From Gammaproteobacteria bacterium (lineage in GTDB: Bacteria > Gemmatimonadota > Gemmatimonadetes > Longimicrobiales > Gaopeijiaceae): a stretch of DNA of 64,000 bases. The stretch's first letter is position 1. Each line of letters opens with the position of its first letter. The notes under the pieces are model-generated. The model did no database searches and was not told the DNA's origin. It saw only the letters and a program-made list of their open reading frames with translations. Position numbers and translations under genes: made by a program. This document shows, one piece after another, positions 51,336 through 60,230 of the stretch. The stretch spans positions 1-64,000 of the forward strand of contig JAPPJO010000135.1 of NCBI GenBank assembly GCA_028820325.1, written 5' to 3'.

Positions 51336-51347
51336 TAAAGTTATAGG
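51332..51347. repeat. CCTATAAAGTTATAGG near-palindrome, copy 2
   Basis: An exact copy of the 16-bp near-palindrome at 45884-45899, here touching the broken 5' side of the decayed transposase. The following CT is also shared. Confidence 0.6.
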
Positions 51348-51573
51348 CTGTGGTCGGCGGCTGCGCCTGATGACCAACTCTGCGGAAACCGTTGCGCGAG
51401 CCCATGGATCACCGCTACCGGCTGCGGTAGCAAGTCGCGGCAAGCCCGGTCATGTCCAGGCGGACCCAATCACGGCTGTCACGGAGAGGAATCGTCCTGC
51501 CTGTTTGCGGGACGTGGGTTCCTTGTTGTGCTTATGTGCGGTTGCGGCAAGAGAGTTTCGCGCGCCAGCGCTG

Positions 51574-51885
51574 TTACGACGCATTTCGCCGCTCGATCTT
51601 CTTGATGCCGCGCGAGTCAAGCGTGTTCCTTACGGTTTGCCGCGAGAGGCTGAGCCGCCTGCTGACCTCGGCAACGTTCCCATGCTTCTCGTAGAACGCG
51701 CAAATCGCGTCGCCCTGCAATCGGGCCATCTCTCCTCTGGTCGGGAACCCGCTCTCGCGGGCGACTTGGCCTACGCGATGCGCCCCGAGACCAACGTCCG
51801 CTGCGATTTGCGCGAACGTCGCGCCATCCCACGCTCGTCTGATTATCTCATCGCGTATGGCATGAGCGGTGTCTTGGTCGGACAT
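51574..51885 (-). CDS. Helix-turn-helix regulator
   Basis: The 103-aa protein has two homeodomain-like helix-turn-helix units: DGATFAQIAADVGLGAHRVG and NVAEVSRRLSLSRQTVRNTL. GGAGG precedes ATG 51885. It is likely a DNA-binding regulator, possibly of transposon genes. Its tail is basic (GIKKIERR). Confidence 0.7.
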   Translation of the reverse strand: MSDQDTAHAIRDEIIRRAWDGATFAQIAADVGLGAHRVGQVARESGFPTRGEMARLQGDAICAFYEKHGNVAEVSRRLSLSRQTVRNTLDSRGIKKIERRNAS

Positions 51886-52045
51886 GGCCGGTTTCCTCCA
51901 TACGGGACGCTGCTCGGTAGACTAGCTCGCTCACATCGAGCATAACGGGGCACACGCACTGATGTAAAGGGACGCCGGATATGACGCTAACTGATGTGAG
52001 CCTTGCAGATTCTCTAGGGGGGTTCTTTCGGCGGATGGCCCACTA

Positions 52046-52079
52046 GAGCCCAGCCCACGAATCGGCCGGGCTGGGGCTC
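52046..52079 (-). terminator. Hairpin after the winged-helix gene
   Basis: GAGCCCAGCCC (52046-52056) pairs with GGGCTGGGGCTC (52068-52079) with one mismatch or bulge. It lies just after the end of the minus-strand gene at 52097 and probably ends its transcript. Confidence 0.5.
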
Positions 52080-52096
52080 CAGCGCGCCATGCCTCC

Positions 52097-52414
52097 TTAG
52101 GAACTCCCCAAGTTCTTGTCCTTTCGGTGAGGCATGGTTTGACGATGCGCGTCCACGTGTTCATAGCCTTGCATGGTCAATCCAAGTCCTGCGCTCGTGC
52201 TCTTGCGTTGAACAAGCGAGCTACCGCGATCTAGCAGTATGCCTTCGAGGTATCCCGAAGACCTGAGCGCATCCGTGTAGGACCTGAACTCTTGTTCGGT
52301 GCAACCTACCTTGTCCGCGAGTTGAGCGGCGTATTCGACGCGACCCTTGTGATGCGAAATCGCGTGTAGAATGTTGGACATGATGGACAAGTGGTTCTTT
52401 TCCGCATGCGACAT
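52097..52414 (-). CDS. Small winged-helix-like protein
   Basis: The 105-aa protein (SIMSNILHAISHHKGRVEYA, AQLADKVGCTEQEFRSYTDA, LTMQGYEHVDAHRQTM) looks like a winged helix with a C-terminal arm. GGGAG precedes the ATG at 52414. It is a plausible regulator; partners and target are unknown. Confidence 0.6.
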   Translation of the reverse strand: MSHAEKNHLSIMSNILHAISHHKGRVEYAAQLADKVGCTEQEFRSYTDALRSSGYLEGILLDRGSSLVQRKSTSAGLGLTMQGYEHVDAHRQTMPHRKDKNLGSS

Positions 52415-52640
52415 ATGGGGTTCTCCCGAGTTTAGGTTGGCACTGAGGCGCTAGCTGCAAAACTAACGTCTAGCTGCTCCAACTGTAAACCCGGCAAGGA
52501 CCTTGGAGCATCGTCCGTGCCCACCCCGCTTGACGCGGTATGCTCACACCGTTAGGGGATTCGTGCCGGTAAGCGTCGCGCTCAAGACATCAACTTCATG
52601 ACGAGGACGCGGCATGCCGTTATCCCTATAAGGTGGACCT

Positions 52641-53492
52641 CTATCCCGTTAGCGTAAGCGATTGGCCGTCTAGGTATCGGAAACCCGCAGCATGGCACAG
52701 GTCCATATCCACCCGAGAGAGCAGGACAGGCGACAGCGCTTGGTGTTCGCCTTGTATCGTGTATGGGTAGCGCCGTCCCAAGACGAGTTGTGTGCCGCTT
52801 GGCAGTTCCTCTCCCGTAAGACGCTCGTAGTAACTACCGCCTGAGCCAGCGCCCCAGGGACGAACTAGCAATGGTTGGTCCCGTGCCGAAATCGCAACTT
52901 CGATGGCGTATTCCGCACAAGTCGCGCCAGCAAACTCTCGGAGGGAGTCTACCCACCCGGCAACCACAGCCACCTGCGCAATGACGCTGTCTCCATACAG
53001 GGACAACCTTTCCGGTTCCGGGGCCAACCCGCGCTTGAAGTTGTCTACAAGTCCATACTCGATGACACCGTCGCAGTGGATTTCCAAGTATCGGAACAAA
53101 AACCGCTTGTCGCTCGGAGCATCGGGATCTTCTACCCGTGCAGCACGTAACAAGGGTCGCCAGTTTGGGGTGAAACGTTGGGCAGTAGTCATGCTCGCCA
53201 ACGATGTGGCCGGTCGATCGAACGTGTATTCGCGTGTCACCTGCACGACCGGCTTCTTCAAACCTGCCACGAGCTGAGACGATGAGTCCAACACCTTCTC
53301 CAGGCGAGGAAAATCAGGGCTTCTAGGAATCGCCGTGACACGGACACCATACGCGTCGTCAGGGGTTGCGATGTTCTCAAACTCGTGCTCGAACCTTTCC
53401 GCCTGCTTCTGGAATCGGTCGGCTACATGGGCACGTTCTCGCGTCTCGTTGAGTAGTGCGAGGATCCGGTCCATCGTCTGTCGTTCATCCAT
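52641..53492 (-). CDS. Hypothetical protein
   Basis: The 283-aa protein starts with a coiled helix (MDRILALLNETRERAHVADR) and continues with a mixed alpha/beta part (FRYLEIHCDGVIEYGLVDNF, VAVVAGWVDSLREFAGATCA). No nuclease or ATPase motif is visible. It stands alone between spacers of about 225 bp. Family unknown. Confidence 0.55.
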   Translation of the reverse strand: MDERQTMDRILALLNETRERAHVADRFQKQAERFEHEFENIATPDDAYGVRVTAIPRSPDFPRLEKVLDSSSQLVAGLKKPVVQVTREYTFDRPATSLASMTTAQRFTPNWRPLLRAARVEDPDAPSDKRFLFRYLEIHCDGVIEYGLVDNFKRGLAPEPERLSLYGDSVIAQVAVVAGWVDSLREFAGATCAEYAIEVAISARDQPLLVRPWGAGSGGSYYERLTGEELPSGTQLVLGRRYPYTIQGEHQALSPVLLSRVDMDLCHAAGFRYLDGQSLTLTG

Positions 53493-53717
53493 CGGTGCGT
53501 TGCTCCGTTTTGCATCTGTCAGGCCTTCCGCCCATGGCGGCGCGTAACGCTATACGGTCACGGGCTTACCTGCAACCACGCATGCCGGAGTCTAGGTGCA
53601 ACACACAAGTCTGATCCTCTCCTCGCGTGATGATGTCCGCTCTCTTGAGCACTCTCTGTAATCTTGATAGGTTCTCTGCGCCACTCTGCGAACCCCATCC
53701 GCACAACGAGGATCGAC

Positions 53718-53972
53718 ATGAAATACGTCATCAGCTACGACCTGACCGCGCCAAGGCAGGATTACGAGTCGCTTTGGGCAGAACTACGCCGCTTGGGCGC
53801 GAAGCCGGTACTAAAGTCGCAGTGGTGTGTTCGTCGCAGCAACACCACGGCTGCGTCGTTACGCGATCACATCGGCCGCTTCATGGACTCAGACGACCGA
53901 CTGCTCGTCACCTGCTTGGACAACAAGAGCTGGGCCAGTAGAAGGCTCATCAACAAGATCAGCGACATGTAG
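53718..53972 (+). CDS. Cas2/SinR-like ferredoxin-fold protein
   Basis: The 84-aa protein (MKYVISYDLTAPRQDYESLW, LGAKPVLKSQWCVRRSNTTA, DSDDRLLVTCLDNKSWASR) is like the SinR/VapD-related group with the Cas2 fold; Asp8 in ISYDLT is the position of the Cas2 metal-binding residue. Such proteins occur outside CRISPR loci as possible endoribonucleases. GAGG precedes the ATG. No Cas1 or repeat array is present, so this is not CRISPR adaptation. Confidence 0.75.
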   Translation: MKYVISYDLTAPRQDYESLWAELRRLGAKPVLKSQWCVRRSNTTAASLRDHIGRFMDSDDRLLVTCLDNKSWASRRLINKISDM

Positions 53973-54116
53973 GTCCCGAAGCAGCACTTCCAGTGCCATA
54001 TACTGCTCAGGTGTGGCCGGTGCAAAGTACAACCCGCCCTGCCACCATCGTGCCTCGATCGTGCCTGTCGTGTTGCCGTTGATCGCCCTCTCCGGGACCG
54101 TCTTGCTCTCGGTCAC
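53889..54116 (-). CDS. Small protein antisense to the Cas2-like gene
   Basis: The 75-aa protein (TESKTVPERAINGNTTGTIE, ARWWQGGLYFAPATPEQYMA, LEVLLRDLHVADLVDEP) starts at GTG 54116, 7 nt after GGAGGA, which argues for real expression. Its last 28 codons lie on the opposite strand of the Cas2-like gene (84-bp tail-to-tail overlap). It may be a convergently transcribed partner. Confidence 0.55.
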   Translation of the reverse strand: MTESKTVPERAINGNTTGTIEARWWQGGLYFAPATPEQYMALEVLLRDLHVADLVDEPSTGPALVVQAGDEQSVV

Positions 54117-54358
54117 TGCGTCCTCCGCGTTCTGCTTGACTCCGCGCTTTACTTACTACAGCTTCATTCAGCACCCGCATGTACCTGAGCGCAATGCGTT
54201 TGCCAGGGAGAGGGTGCAAGGTGGTCAGCGGGCGGCAGGCAGCCCTGTGGTCGGGTATTCCACACCTGCCGTTCCGCTGCCATCGCTCGCCCCCTACTCG
54301 CCCACCGCGTCCCTCCGCGTTACGTTATCCTAACAGCAGGCAGCACGCGCGCTGCCGC
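54117..54358. other. Right sub-terminal region of the transposon
   Basis: No gene is seen. GGCAGC and GCTGCC near 54340-54356 form a GC-rich hairpin just inside the right inverted repeat; such structures near ends may limit read-through or mark transposase binding. Confidence 0.4.
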
Positions 54359-54385
54359 TAAGGTAAACTACGCGGTATAAATCCC
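54359..54385. repeat. Right terminal inverted repeat of the 19.2-kb element
   Basis: Read inward on the minus strand the end gives GGG, TATACCG and GTTTACCTTA, with 21 of 27 positions equal to the left end. The last base, 54385, touches the ATTAGGAA duplicate. Confidence 0.88.
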
Positions 54386-54393
54386 ATTAGGAA
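54386..54393. repeat. Target-site duplication ATTAGGAA, right copy
   Basis: Exact copy of 35171-35178. It lies inside the helicase codons for F-L-M, showing where the element entered. Confidence 0.9.
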
Positions 54394-57003
54394 CGACCGG
54401 TTGAAGGCTTCCAGGTCGTCCTGATCCGCGATTTTTAGGTGGTCCCTAAGAGCGGCCATGATTCCGTCATGAAGACTTTGGGCGTCAGACCAGAAGCGGA
54501 TGTCGAGGTCCGTCAGGTCAGCTCTTCGATCAACCATGTCGCTGAATATCGATTCAGCATCGGGGCTTAGTTGATCGCCGGTGAACCACCTCGCCAACCG
54601 CAATGTGTCCGACTGCTGGCCTCGCACGGCGCGGACTTCACGTGTGAGCGTGGCAAGTGCACCCCGCCGGACGTCAAGGTCGTCTTGATCCTCATCTTCC
54701 CGCACATGTGCGGGATTGAGATGAGCTACCAGGTCCGCGAAGGGTCTTCCAGCTCCAATTGGAGGTAGCTGGGCTGGGTCGCCAACGAGAATCAAACGCT
54801 TCACGCCGGGACCCAAAGTCCTAATGAGTGCCGCGAGAGTGTCTTCCGTAAGCATCGAGGCCTCGTCAATGACGACGGTCTCATGGCCATCGTAACAGGG
54901 TGGTCCCATGATGGGCTCCTGTCGGCTTCCGTCATAGCGCCCCAGGGAATAAAGGAAGCCCGCCACGGTCATGACGTCGATCCCTTTAGCAACTTGCGAC
55001 TCAAGGCGAACCCGGGCCTTTCCGGTCGGAGCCAAGAAGACGACTCGACCCTGTTGGGATGTACCACGGGATAGCGCACCCAGAAGTGTTGTCTTTCCGG
55101 TGCCCGCTCGGCCGACAAGCACACTGGCTTTCCGAGTAGTAAGTCTCTCCATGGCAACAGCTTGCTCATCCAGAGCGGCCGATGTTCTCGGATCATTCGA
55201 ATCGAAACGGGCACCCTCGGCTAGCGTGCTCTTCACCGTATCGACCAAGATCTCCTTCCACGACTCTCCGAGGCTGGGGAGCTTCTTTCGTGTGCGGGCC
55301 CACAGTTTTCGTTGAAGCATATGGGCCACGTCTCGTCGCTCAATCAGCTGCAACCACGGCGGATCTCCATCAGTCGCCACGACCCGCTCGGAGAGGAAGT
55401 CGTTTTCGGCAAGGGTCCACTCATCGGGCACAACAACCTGCTCGGCCACCGGGATCTTGGCCGCCCTACTGCGCGCCTCCGGGACTCCGAGGAGGGTGTC
55501 TCCCTGGTTTGCCGCCCTTCGGAGTGTCGCTACCAAAGCTGCTCGAAGACGCCGTCTGTCGGCCGGGGAGAGGACGCTGGCCTTTCCATCGCCATTCAGC
55601 GCCCCAAGGTCGACGGTCGGGAAGGACACTGATCGCGAGTCTCGGCTCCCCCGATCAAGCTCAGCCACGACATAAGGGTTGTCGATGATCTCGCGGTCGG
55701 ACACAGCATACCCTGCCGTCTCGGTTCTGAGGGTCTTCTCCCACCACCGCCGCGCCTGGTCTGCAGTAATGGCGAGGCGGGACAGGCACCTCGCTAACTC
55801 CATGCGCTCGGGCTGGCCCTTGTAATGAACCCACAGCGAGGCGAAGGCGTCGATGTTCGCCTGAAAGCGACCGTCAGGCGGAGGGGTGACTCCGCCAAGC
55901 AGTTGGGACACTGCAGCCCACGGGTCGGCGGCGAACTGGGGATCGCGCGAGGCCGCAAGTTGCACCAGGCTCACTCCCATGTGCAGACCCATGGCTTCCA
56001 GGACAGCCCCGACGCCCGGATTCGGGCCTCTCAAGCGCCAGGTGGCGGACAGGCGCTCGTTCAGCCACCCTTCGGCTGCGGCCCAGGATCCTTTTGCGAT
56101 CCCATCTTCGCGGAGATGGTGGGCGACCTTGATGGCCTGCGTGAGCACGCCAATCGTCGCGTCGGGTGTGATGTGTTCCGTCCGGTAAGAGAACTCGGCC
56201 ATTCTGTCTTGATCGGGTTCGATGACGAGGCGCCTGGCGAGGACGGCTCGCCTCGCGTCCTCGTCCTCATCGCCGGTCGGTGTCAGGTAGTCACTAAACG
56301 GAACAAGGAACCCCCCCTCGCCCCCCGGACGCAGGCTATGTGCGATCTCGCGTTCCCAGATCGGGTGGGCGCTCATTGAGCCGAGTGTCGAATCGTAGAA
56401 CGCCAGTTGGCCTATCCGCTCTATCGAACCGACTCCCACAACGACGCGAGGGATGTCGTCCCCGAGCGGGTGGGCGCCCTTGGTATAGAAGAGGGCCAGG
56501 GAGGTGTCCTTCTCCACGGACTCGTAGAAGGCATCCAGAATCTCCGCCTGTAGAGCGGGGTTGAACACCCACGCAGTTTTGAAGCCCGAAGGCGGATTCC
56601 TTTCCGGCGGGAGCATGCTTAGCACGCGAGGAGCCACCCAACTCTCCAGGTTCTCTCGGCTGAGCCAACGGAACGGAACTCCCAGAGCTGTAAATCGGGG
56701 CACGCGGCGAGTGGTCTTCTTCAGGTGGCCGTGCGTCTCGGCGACGGTATCGATCCCCGTGTACGGATGCTGGTGCTCTATCTGCCAATCCACAGGTGAG
56801 AGAAAGCCGCCAGACTCTTTCGCGCAGGGTGGGAGGAACCTGGCGAAGGGTTTGCCGCGGACGGGCAGTTCGCGTGAGGTCCTCTTCTGCAGCAGGATGT
56901 TCTTGTAGTCAACGCAGTGGCAGTTGGCTTCCGGATCAAGACACACGGTTCCGTTCCACTGGGAGTCGTGCCACGGTACACGGATGCTCAGATTCGTTGC
57001 CAC
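54386..57003 (-). pseudogene. RecD-like helicase, 5' part (split by transposon)
   Basis: This part holds the N-terminal domain and first RecA domain of a large superfamily 1 helicase: Walker A VLVGRAGTGKTTLLGALS, motif Ia FLAPTGKARVRLESQ, Walker B TVVIDEASMLTEDTL and motif III LILVGDPAQLPPIGAGRP. The native start is probably GTG 57003 (VATNLSIRVPWHDSQWNG) right after GGGGAGGG. The frame is open to 57087, but those extra codons lie antisense to hsdM. Joined to 34123-35170 the gene would encode 1221 aa. The reading frame now ends 27 bp inside the element. Large helicases of this kind often accompany restriction loci. Confidence 0.9.
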
Positions 57004-57024
57004 CTGCCCTCCCCAGGTTGCTGA

Positions 57025-57975
57025 CCAAGGGGCTTCCTGATCGCCGCGGGCGAGTACCTCCGTGAGCGCTACCCGAAGCTGCTGCACGATGCGAAGCTAC
57101 GTGAACATTTCCACCGTAGTATGTTCCACGGCTTCGATTTCGACAACACGATGCTGCGGATCGGCAGCATGAACATGCTGCTTCACGGTGTCGAGAACCC
57201 GGATATTCGCCACCGGGATTCATTGGCGGAAGACCATGCTGGGGAGGAGGAGAAGTACACTCTGGTGCTGGCCAATCCCCCCTTCGCCGGGAGCCTCAAC
57301 TACGAGAATACTGCTAGGGACCTGCTCCAGATTGTCAAGACCAAAAAGACAGAGCTGCTATTCTTGGCGCTCTTTCTCCGGCTACTCAAACCGGGCGGGC
57401 GAGCAGCAGTCATCGTGCCCGCGGGCGTCCTGTTCGGATCCACGAAGGCGCACAAAGAGCTGCGACGCATCCTCGTGGAAGAACAAAAACTCGACGCCGT
57501 CGTGTCGCTGCCGGGCGGAGTGTTTAAGCCGTACGCCGGAGTAGCTACCGCGATTCTCGTCTTCACTAAGACCAACTCTGGCGGTACCGACAAGATCTGG
57601 TTCTATGGCGTTACGGCCGACGGCTGGAGTCTCGACGATAAGCGCACGCCCCTTGTACCCGACGACAAGCTTGGGGCCGTGCCTCGACAGCCGCTCGGCA
57701 CAGCCGAACACGCGAAGAACAACCTGCCTGACGTGATTGCGCGCTGGGCAGAGCGTGCGGGGAAAGAGCTTGAACGCCCCCGCACCGCCCAGAGCTTCTG
57801 TGTGCCTAAGGCCGACATCGCTGCCCACGGCTACGACCTGTCGCTCAACCGCTACCAGGAAGTGGTGTACGAAGAGCTTCAGCACCGACCGCCGAAGGAG
57901 ATCCTCACTGAGCTGGCGGAGGTGGAGGACGAGATACGGCGAGAGATGAGAGAGTTGGAAGGGATGCTGAGATGA
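57025..57975 (+). pseudogene. hsdM: hsdM lacking its 5' part (type I methyltransferase)
   Basis: The open frame from 57025 reads GFLIAAGEYLRERYPKLLHD then MFHGFDFDNTMLRIGSMNML and carries the catalytic NPPF motif (LVLANPPFAGSL) and target-side C-terminus. The N-terminal domain and SAM-binding motif I (normally D-P-x-C-G-x-G just before GFL) are missing, cut where the divergent helicase gene begins. The first ATG is at 57121. Without SAM binding it should not methylate, so host DNA protection by this system is lost. Its stop overlaps hsdS (ATGA). Confidence 0.88.
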
Positions 57976-59120
57976 CGTGGCCGATCGTCACGATTGGGGA
58001 GATCTGCGATGTCGTCTCCGGTGCTACGCCAAAGACCAGCAGGCCGGAGTTCTGGGACGGGAATATCCCTTGGGTTACACCGAAGGATCTAAGTCAGTTG
58101 GGTCGCAAGCACCTCAACGATACGCTCCGCCATATCACAGACTTAGGTCTGAAGAGGTGCTCAACTAAGATGTTGCCTGCGCAGTCGTTTCTCCTTAGTT
58201 CTCGGGCGCCTATCGGCTTGGTAGCCATCAACACGATTCCTGTCTGTACCAATCAAGGCTTCAAGAGCCTGGTGCCCCGCTTCGACTTGGTTTCACCTGA
58301 TTATCTTTTCTGGTGGCTGAAAGCCGAGCGAGCGCATATCCGAAACAAAGGGCGAGGAGCGACGTTCAAGGAGGTGTCCAAGAAAATCGTCGAAGACCTC
58401 CAAGTTCCCCTCCCTCCCCTCAACGAGCAGAAACGCATCGCGGGAATCTTGGACAAGGCGGACGCCCTCCGGATCAAGCGTCGCGACGCCCTCGCCCGTC
58501 TCGACACCCTCACTCAAAGCATCTTCCTCGACATGTTCGGGGATCCTGCCACAAACCCACAAGGTTGGCAAGTCGTGGCTCTGCGGAGTCTCGGTCGAGT
58601 GACGACTGGAGGGACGCCGCCAAGCTCGAAAGAAGGGATGTTCGGCGGCGCTATCCCGTTCATCACACCCGCGGATCTTGAGAGCGGGCAGCCGATCAAG
58701 CGAACTGTGACCGACGCAGGTGCCGGAGCGAGCAGAACTGTTAGCGCTGGGGCAACGCTCGTATGTTGTATCGGTGCTACAATTGGAAAGATCGGAAAAT
58801 CAACAGTGCGCAGTGCGTTTAATCAGCAAATCAATGCAGTCGAATGGGGCGAGAGGATCAACACGGTGTACGGTGTTGAGGTTATGCGCTTCTTCAAACC
58901 GACAATCGTTGCGTGGGGATCCTCGACAACCTTGCCAATCCTAAAGAAATCTTCCTTTGAGCGAATCGAAATCCCTGTCCCGCCACTGGCCAATCAACGA
59001 GAGTTTGCGGTCCAGATGGAGGGAGTGAAACGCGTACGAGCTGCCCATCGTGTCGCGCTCTCGAAATCGACCGAGTTGTTTGGCGCGTTGCAGGCGATAG
59101 CGTTTCGAGGGAGCTTATAG
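57972..59120 (+). CDS. hsdS: Type I restriction specificity subunit
   Basis: The 382-aa protein has two target recognition domains (start WPIVTIGEICDVVSGATPKT; second at about 193 WQVVALRSLGRVTTGGTPPS), each followed by a conserved helix (PPLNEQKRIAGILDKADALR; PPLANQREFAVQMEGVKRVR). HsdS selects the bipartite DNA site for the type I complex. It appears complete. Translation is coupled to hsdM. Confidence 0.92.
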   Translation: MTWPIVTIGEICDVVSGATPKTSRPEFWDGNIPWVTPKDLSQLGRKHLNDTLRHITDLGLKRCSTKMLPAQSFLLSSRAPIGLVAINTIPVCTNQGFKSLVPRFDLVSPDYLFWWLKAERAHIRNKGRGATFKEVSKKIVEDLQVPLPPLNEQKRIAGILDKADALRIKRRDALARLDTLTQSIFLDMFGDPATNPQGWQVVALRSLGRVTTGGTPPSSKEGMFGGAIPFITPADLESGQPIKRTVTDAGAGASRTVSAGATLVCCIGATIGKIGKSTVRSAFNQQINAVEWGERINTVYGVEVMRFFKPTIVAWGSSTTLPILKKSSFERIEIPVPPLANQREFAVQMEGVKRVRAAHRVALSKSTELFGALQAIAFRGSL

Positions 59121-59122
59121 CC

Positions 59123-60229
59123 ATGTCCGGTGAACTCCTTAACGTGTGGGACTACACCTTCCGCGATATCTGGACCCCACTTGCCGACGAGGAGCACGTT
59201 CCGACTGACCTCTTTTCCCAGTTGTATAGAGAGCTTATTGTCGCTCTCAAAGAGCCAGTCGGCGAAGATGCTCAGGTCATACCCCTCAACGATGGAATTC
59301 AACTCCGCGAAGCCTTTGATCGAGCGCTATCGATTTCTGGCGTCGAGATCGCGCTTGCTGCTGCTGAAGACGCGTTTAGGGCATCGGGCGCTACCGATCA
59401 CGAAGACCCACTGGAGCGCAGATCTGCGGCTGAAGAGTGCCTAGCGGAACTGATTGGCGACGTAAACTCAGCTAGGAGGCTTCTGTCGCAGACATTGTCA
59501 TACCTTGCGGATGATGCCAAGCGTCGGGCGGAGGCGAAGGAGCGAGCACGAGCCGACATCCTAAACGACGCGGTCAAGAGCAGACAGGCATTTGGCCAAG
59601 TCCGATCATCTGCATTAGCTGGAGAGATCGCGCTGGTCCGGTTTCTCGAATCGGCCTTCGAGATTTTCGACGAGTTAGGCGGCGATCCACTCTCCAACCG
59701 TTACTTTAACCTCCTGTCTGGATTCATTAGCAAGTTTAGCCTTCGCTACGACCTTCGCCGCCCTTGTACACTTTGTCCGACGCTACCTGGAGTGTTCGCG
59801 AGCCTCGTCCGCGATCTACGGACAATCGCAAGTCGGGACCCTCATCTCGCCAGTCTTATGAAGGACTTCGATGAGTCAGTCCGTGATCTGCGCATTGATT
59901 GCTCGGATCGAAGAATCAAGACAAGCATCCAGAAGCAGGTCAACCTTCTGGAGGCCATCGGTAGCGGTGCCGCCGGTGTCACCGAAGCCACTTTGGGTGC
60001 GATTTGTAATCAGATCGGCACGTGGCCGCACGAGAATCTCAAACAGGCGATGAAGCACCTCTACTGGTTCACTTCGGACTACCCAGGTATTCGCCACGGT
60101 GGGACGGCGGACTCTGTTCTGCGTAAGGTAGACATGCGCGACATGGTGGCAATGTCGATCATACTCGTCGGTTTCACGCCATATCTCACCCAAGGACTCA
60201 ACCCCGATATCGTCTATCGAGGGACATGA
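59123..60229 (+). CDS. Unknown protein inside the hsd operon
   Basis: The 368-aa, largely helical protein (ELLNVWDYTFRDIWTPLADE, QTLSYLADDAKRRAEAKERA) ends with YPGIRHGGTADSVLRKVDMR then DMVAMSIILVGFTPYL. The RHGG-containing helical end is reminiscent of HEPN/Abi-C-type proteins, but I cannot confirm it. It starts 3 nt after the hsdS stop and ends 1 nt before hsdR, so it is part of the operon. It may be an accessory defence protein. Confidence 0.6.
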   Translation: MSGELLNVWDYTFRDIWTPLADEEHVPTDLFSQLYRELIVALKEPVGEDAQVIPLNDGIQLREAFDRALSISGVEIALAAAEDAFRASGATDHEDPLERRSAAEECLAELIGDVNSARRLLSQTLSYLADDAKRRAEAKERARADILNDAVKSRQAFGQVRSSALAGEIALVRFLESAFEIFDELGGDPLSNRYFNLLSGFISKFSLRYDLRRPCTLCPTLPGVFASLVRDLRTIASRDPHLASLMKDFDESVRDLRIDCSDRRIKTSIQKQVNLLEAIGSGAAGVTEATLGAICNQIGTWPHENLKQAMKHLYWFTSDYPGIRHGGTADSVLRKVDMRDMVAMSIILVGFTPYLTQGLNPDIVYRGT

Positions 60230-60230
60230 G

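Larger units (their letters stand above)
35179..54385 (+). mobile_element. 19.2-kb IS1595-family transposon with defence-type cargo
   Basis: The element has GGG-starting inverted ends, an exact 8-bp target duplication, and one intact ISXO2/IS1595-family transposase (44843-45808) near its middle. It interrupts a helicase gene that becomes continuous when the element and one duplicate are removed. IS1595-family members are usually 0.7-2.5 kb, though some carry passenger genes; this one carries nearly 30. Cargo is arranged in several operons on both strands: tiny overlapping genes at 36.2-38.9 kb, a coupled four-gene operon at 39.0-41.2 kb, nucleases at 41.3-43.9 kb, and OLD, HTH and Cas2-like genes at 48-54 kb. 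A second, decayed IS1595-type transposase lies at 50938-51335. Strand refers to the transposase. Confidence 0.88.

Noticed and set aside
53718..53972. CRISPR locus suggested by a Cas2-like protein
   Set aside because: No Cas1 or other cas gene and no spaced direct repeats are visible. The protein fits the non-CRISPR SinR/VapD-like group better.
35179..54385. Prophage or integrative element with integrase
   Set aside because: Small coupled genes look phage-like, but there are no capsid, terminase, portal or tyrosine/serine integrase genes, and the 8-bp duplication with inverted ends fits a DDE transposon.
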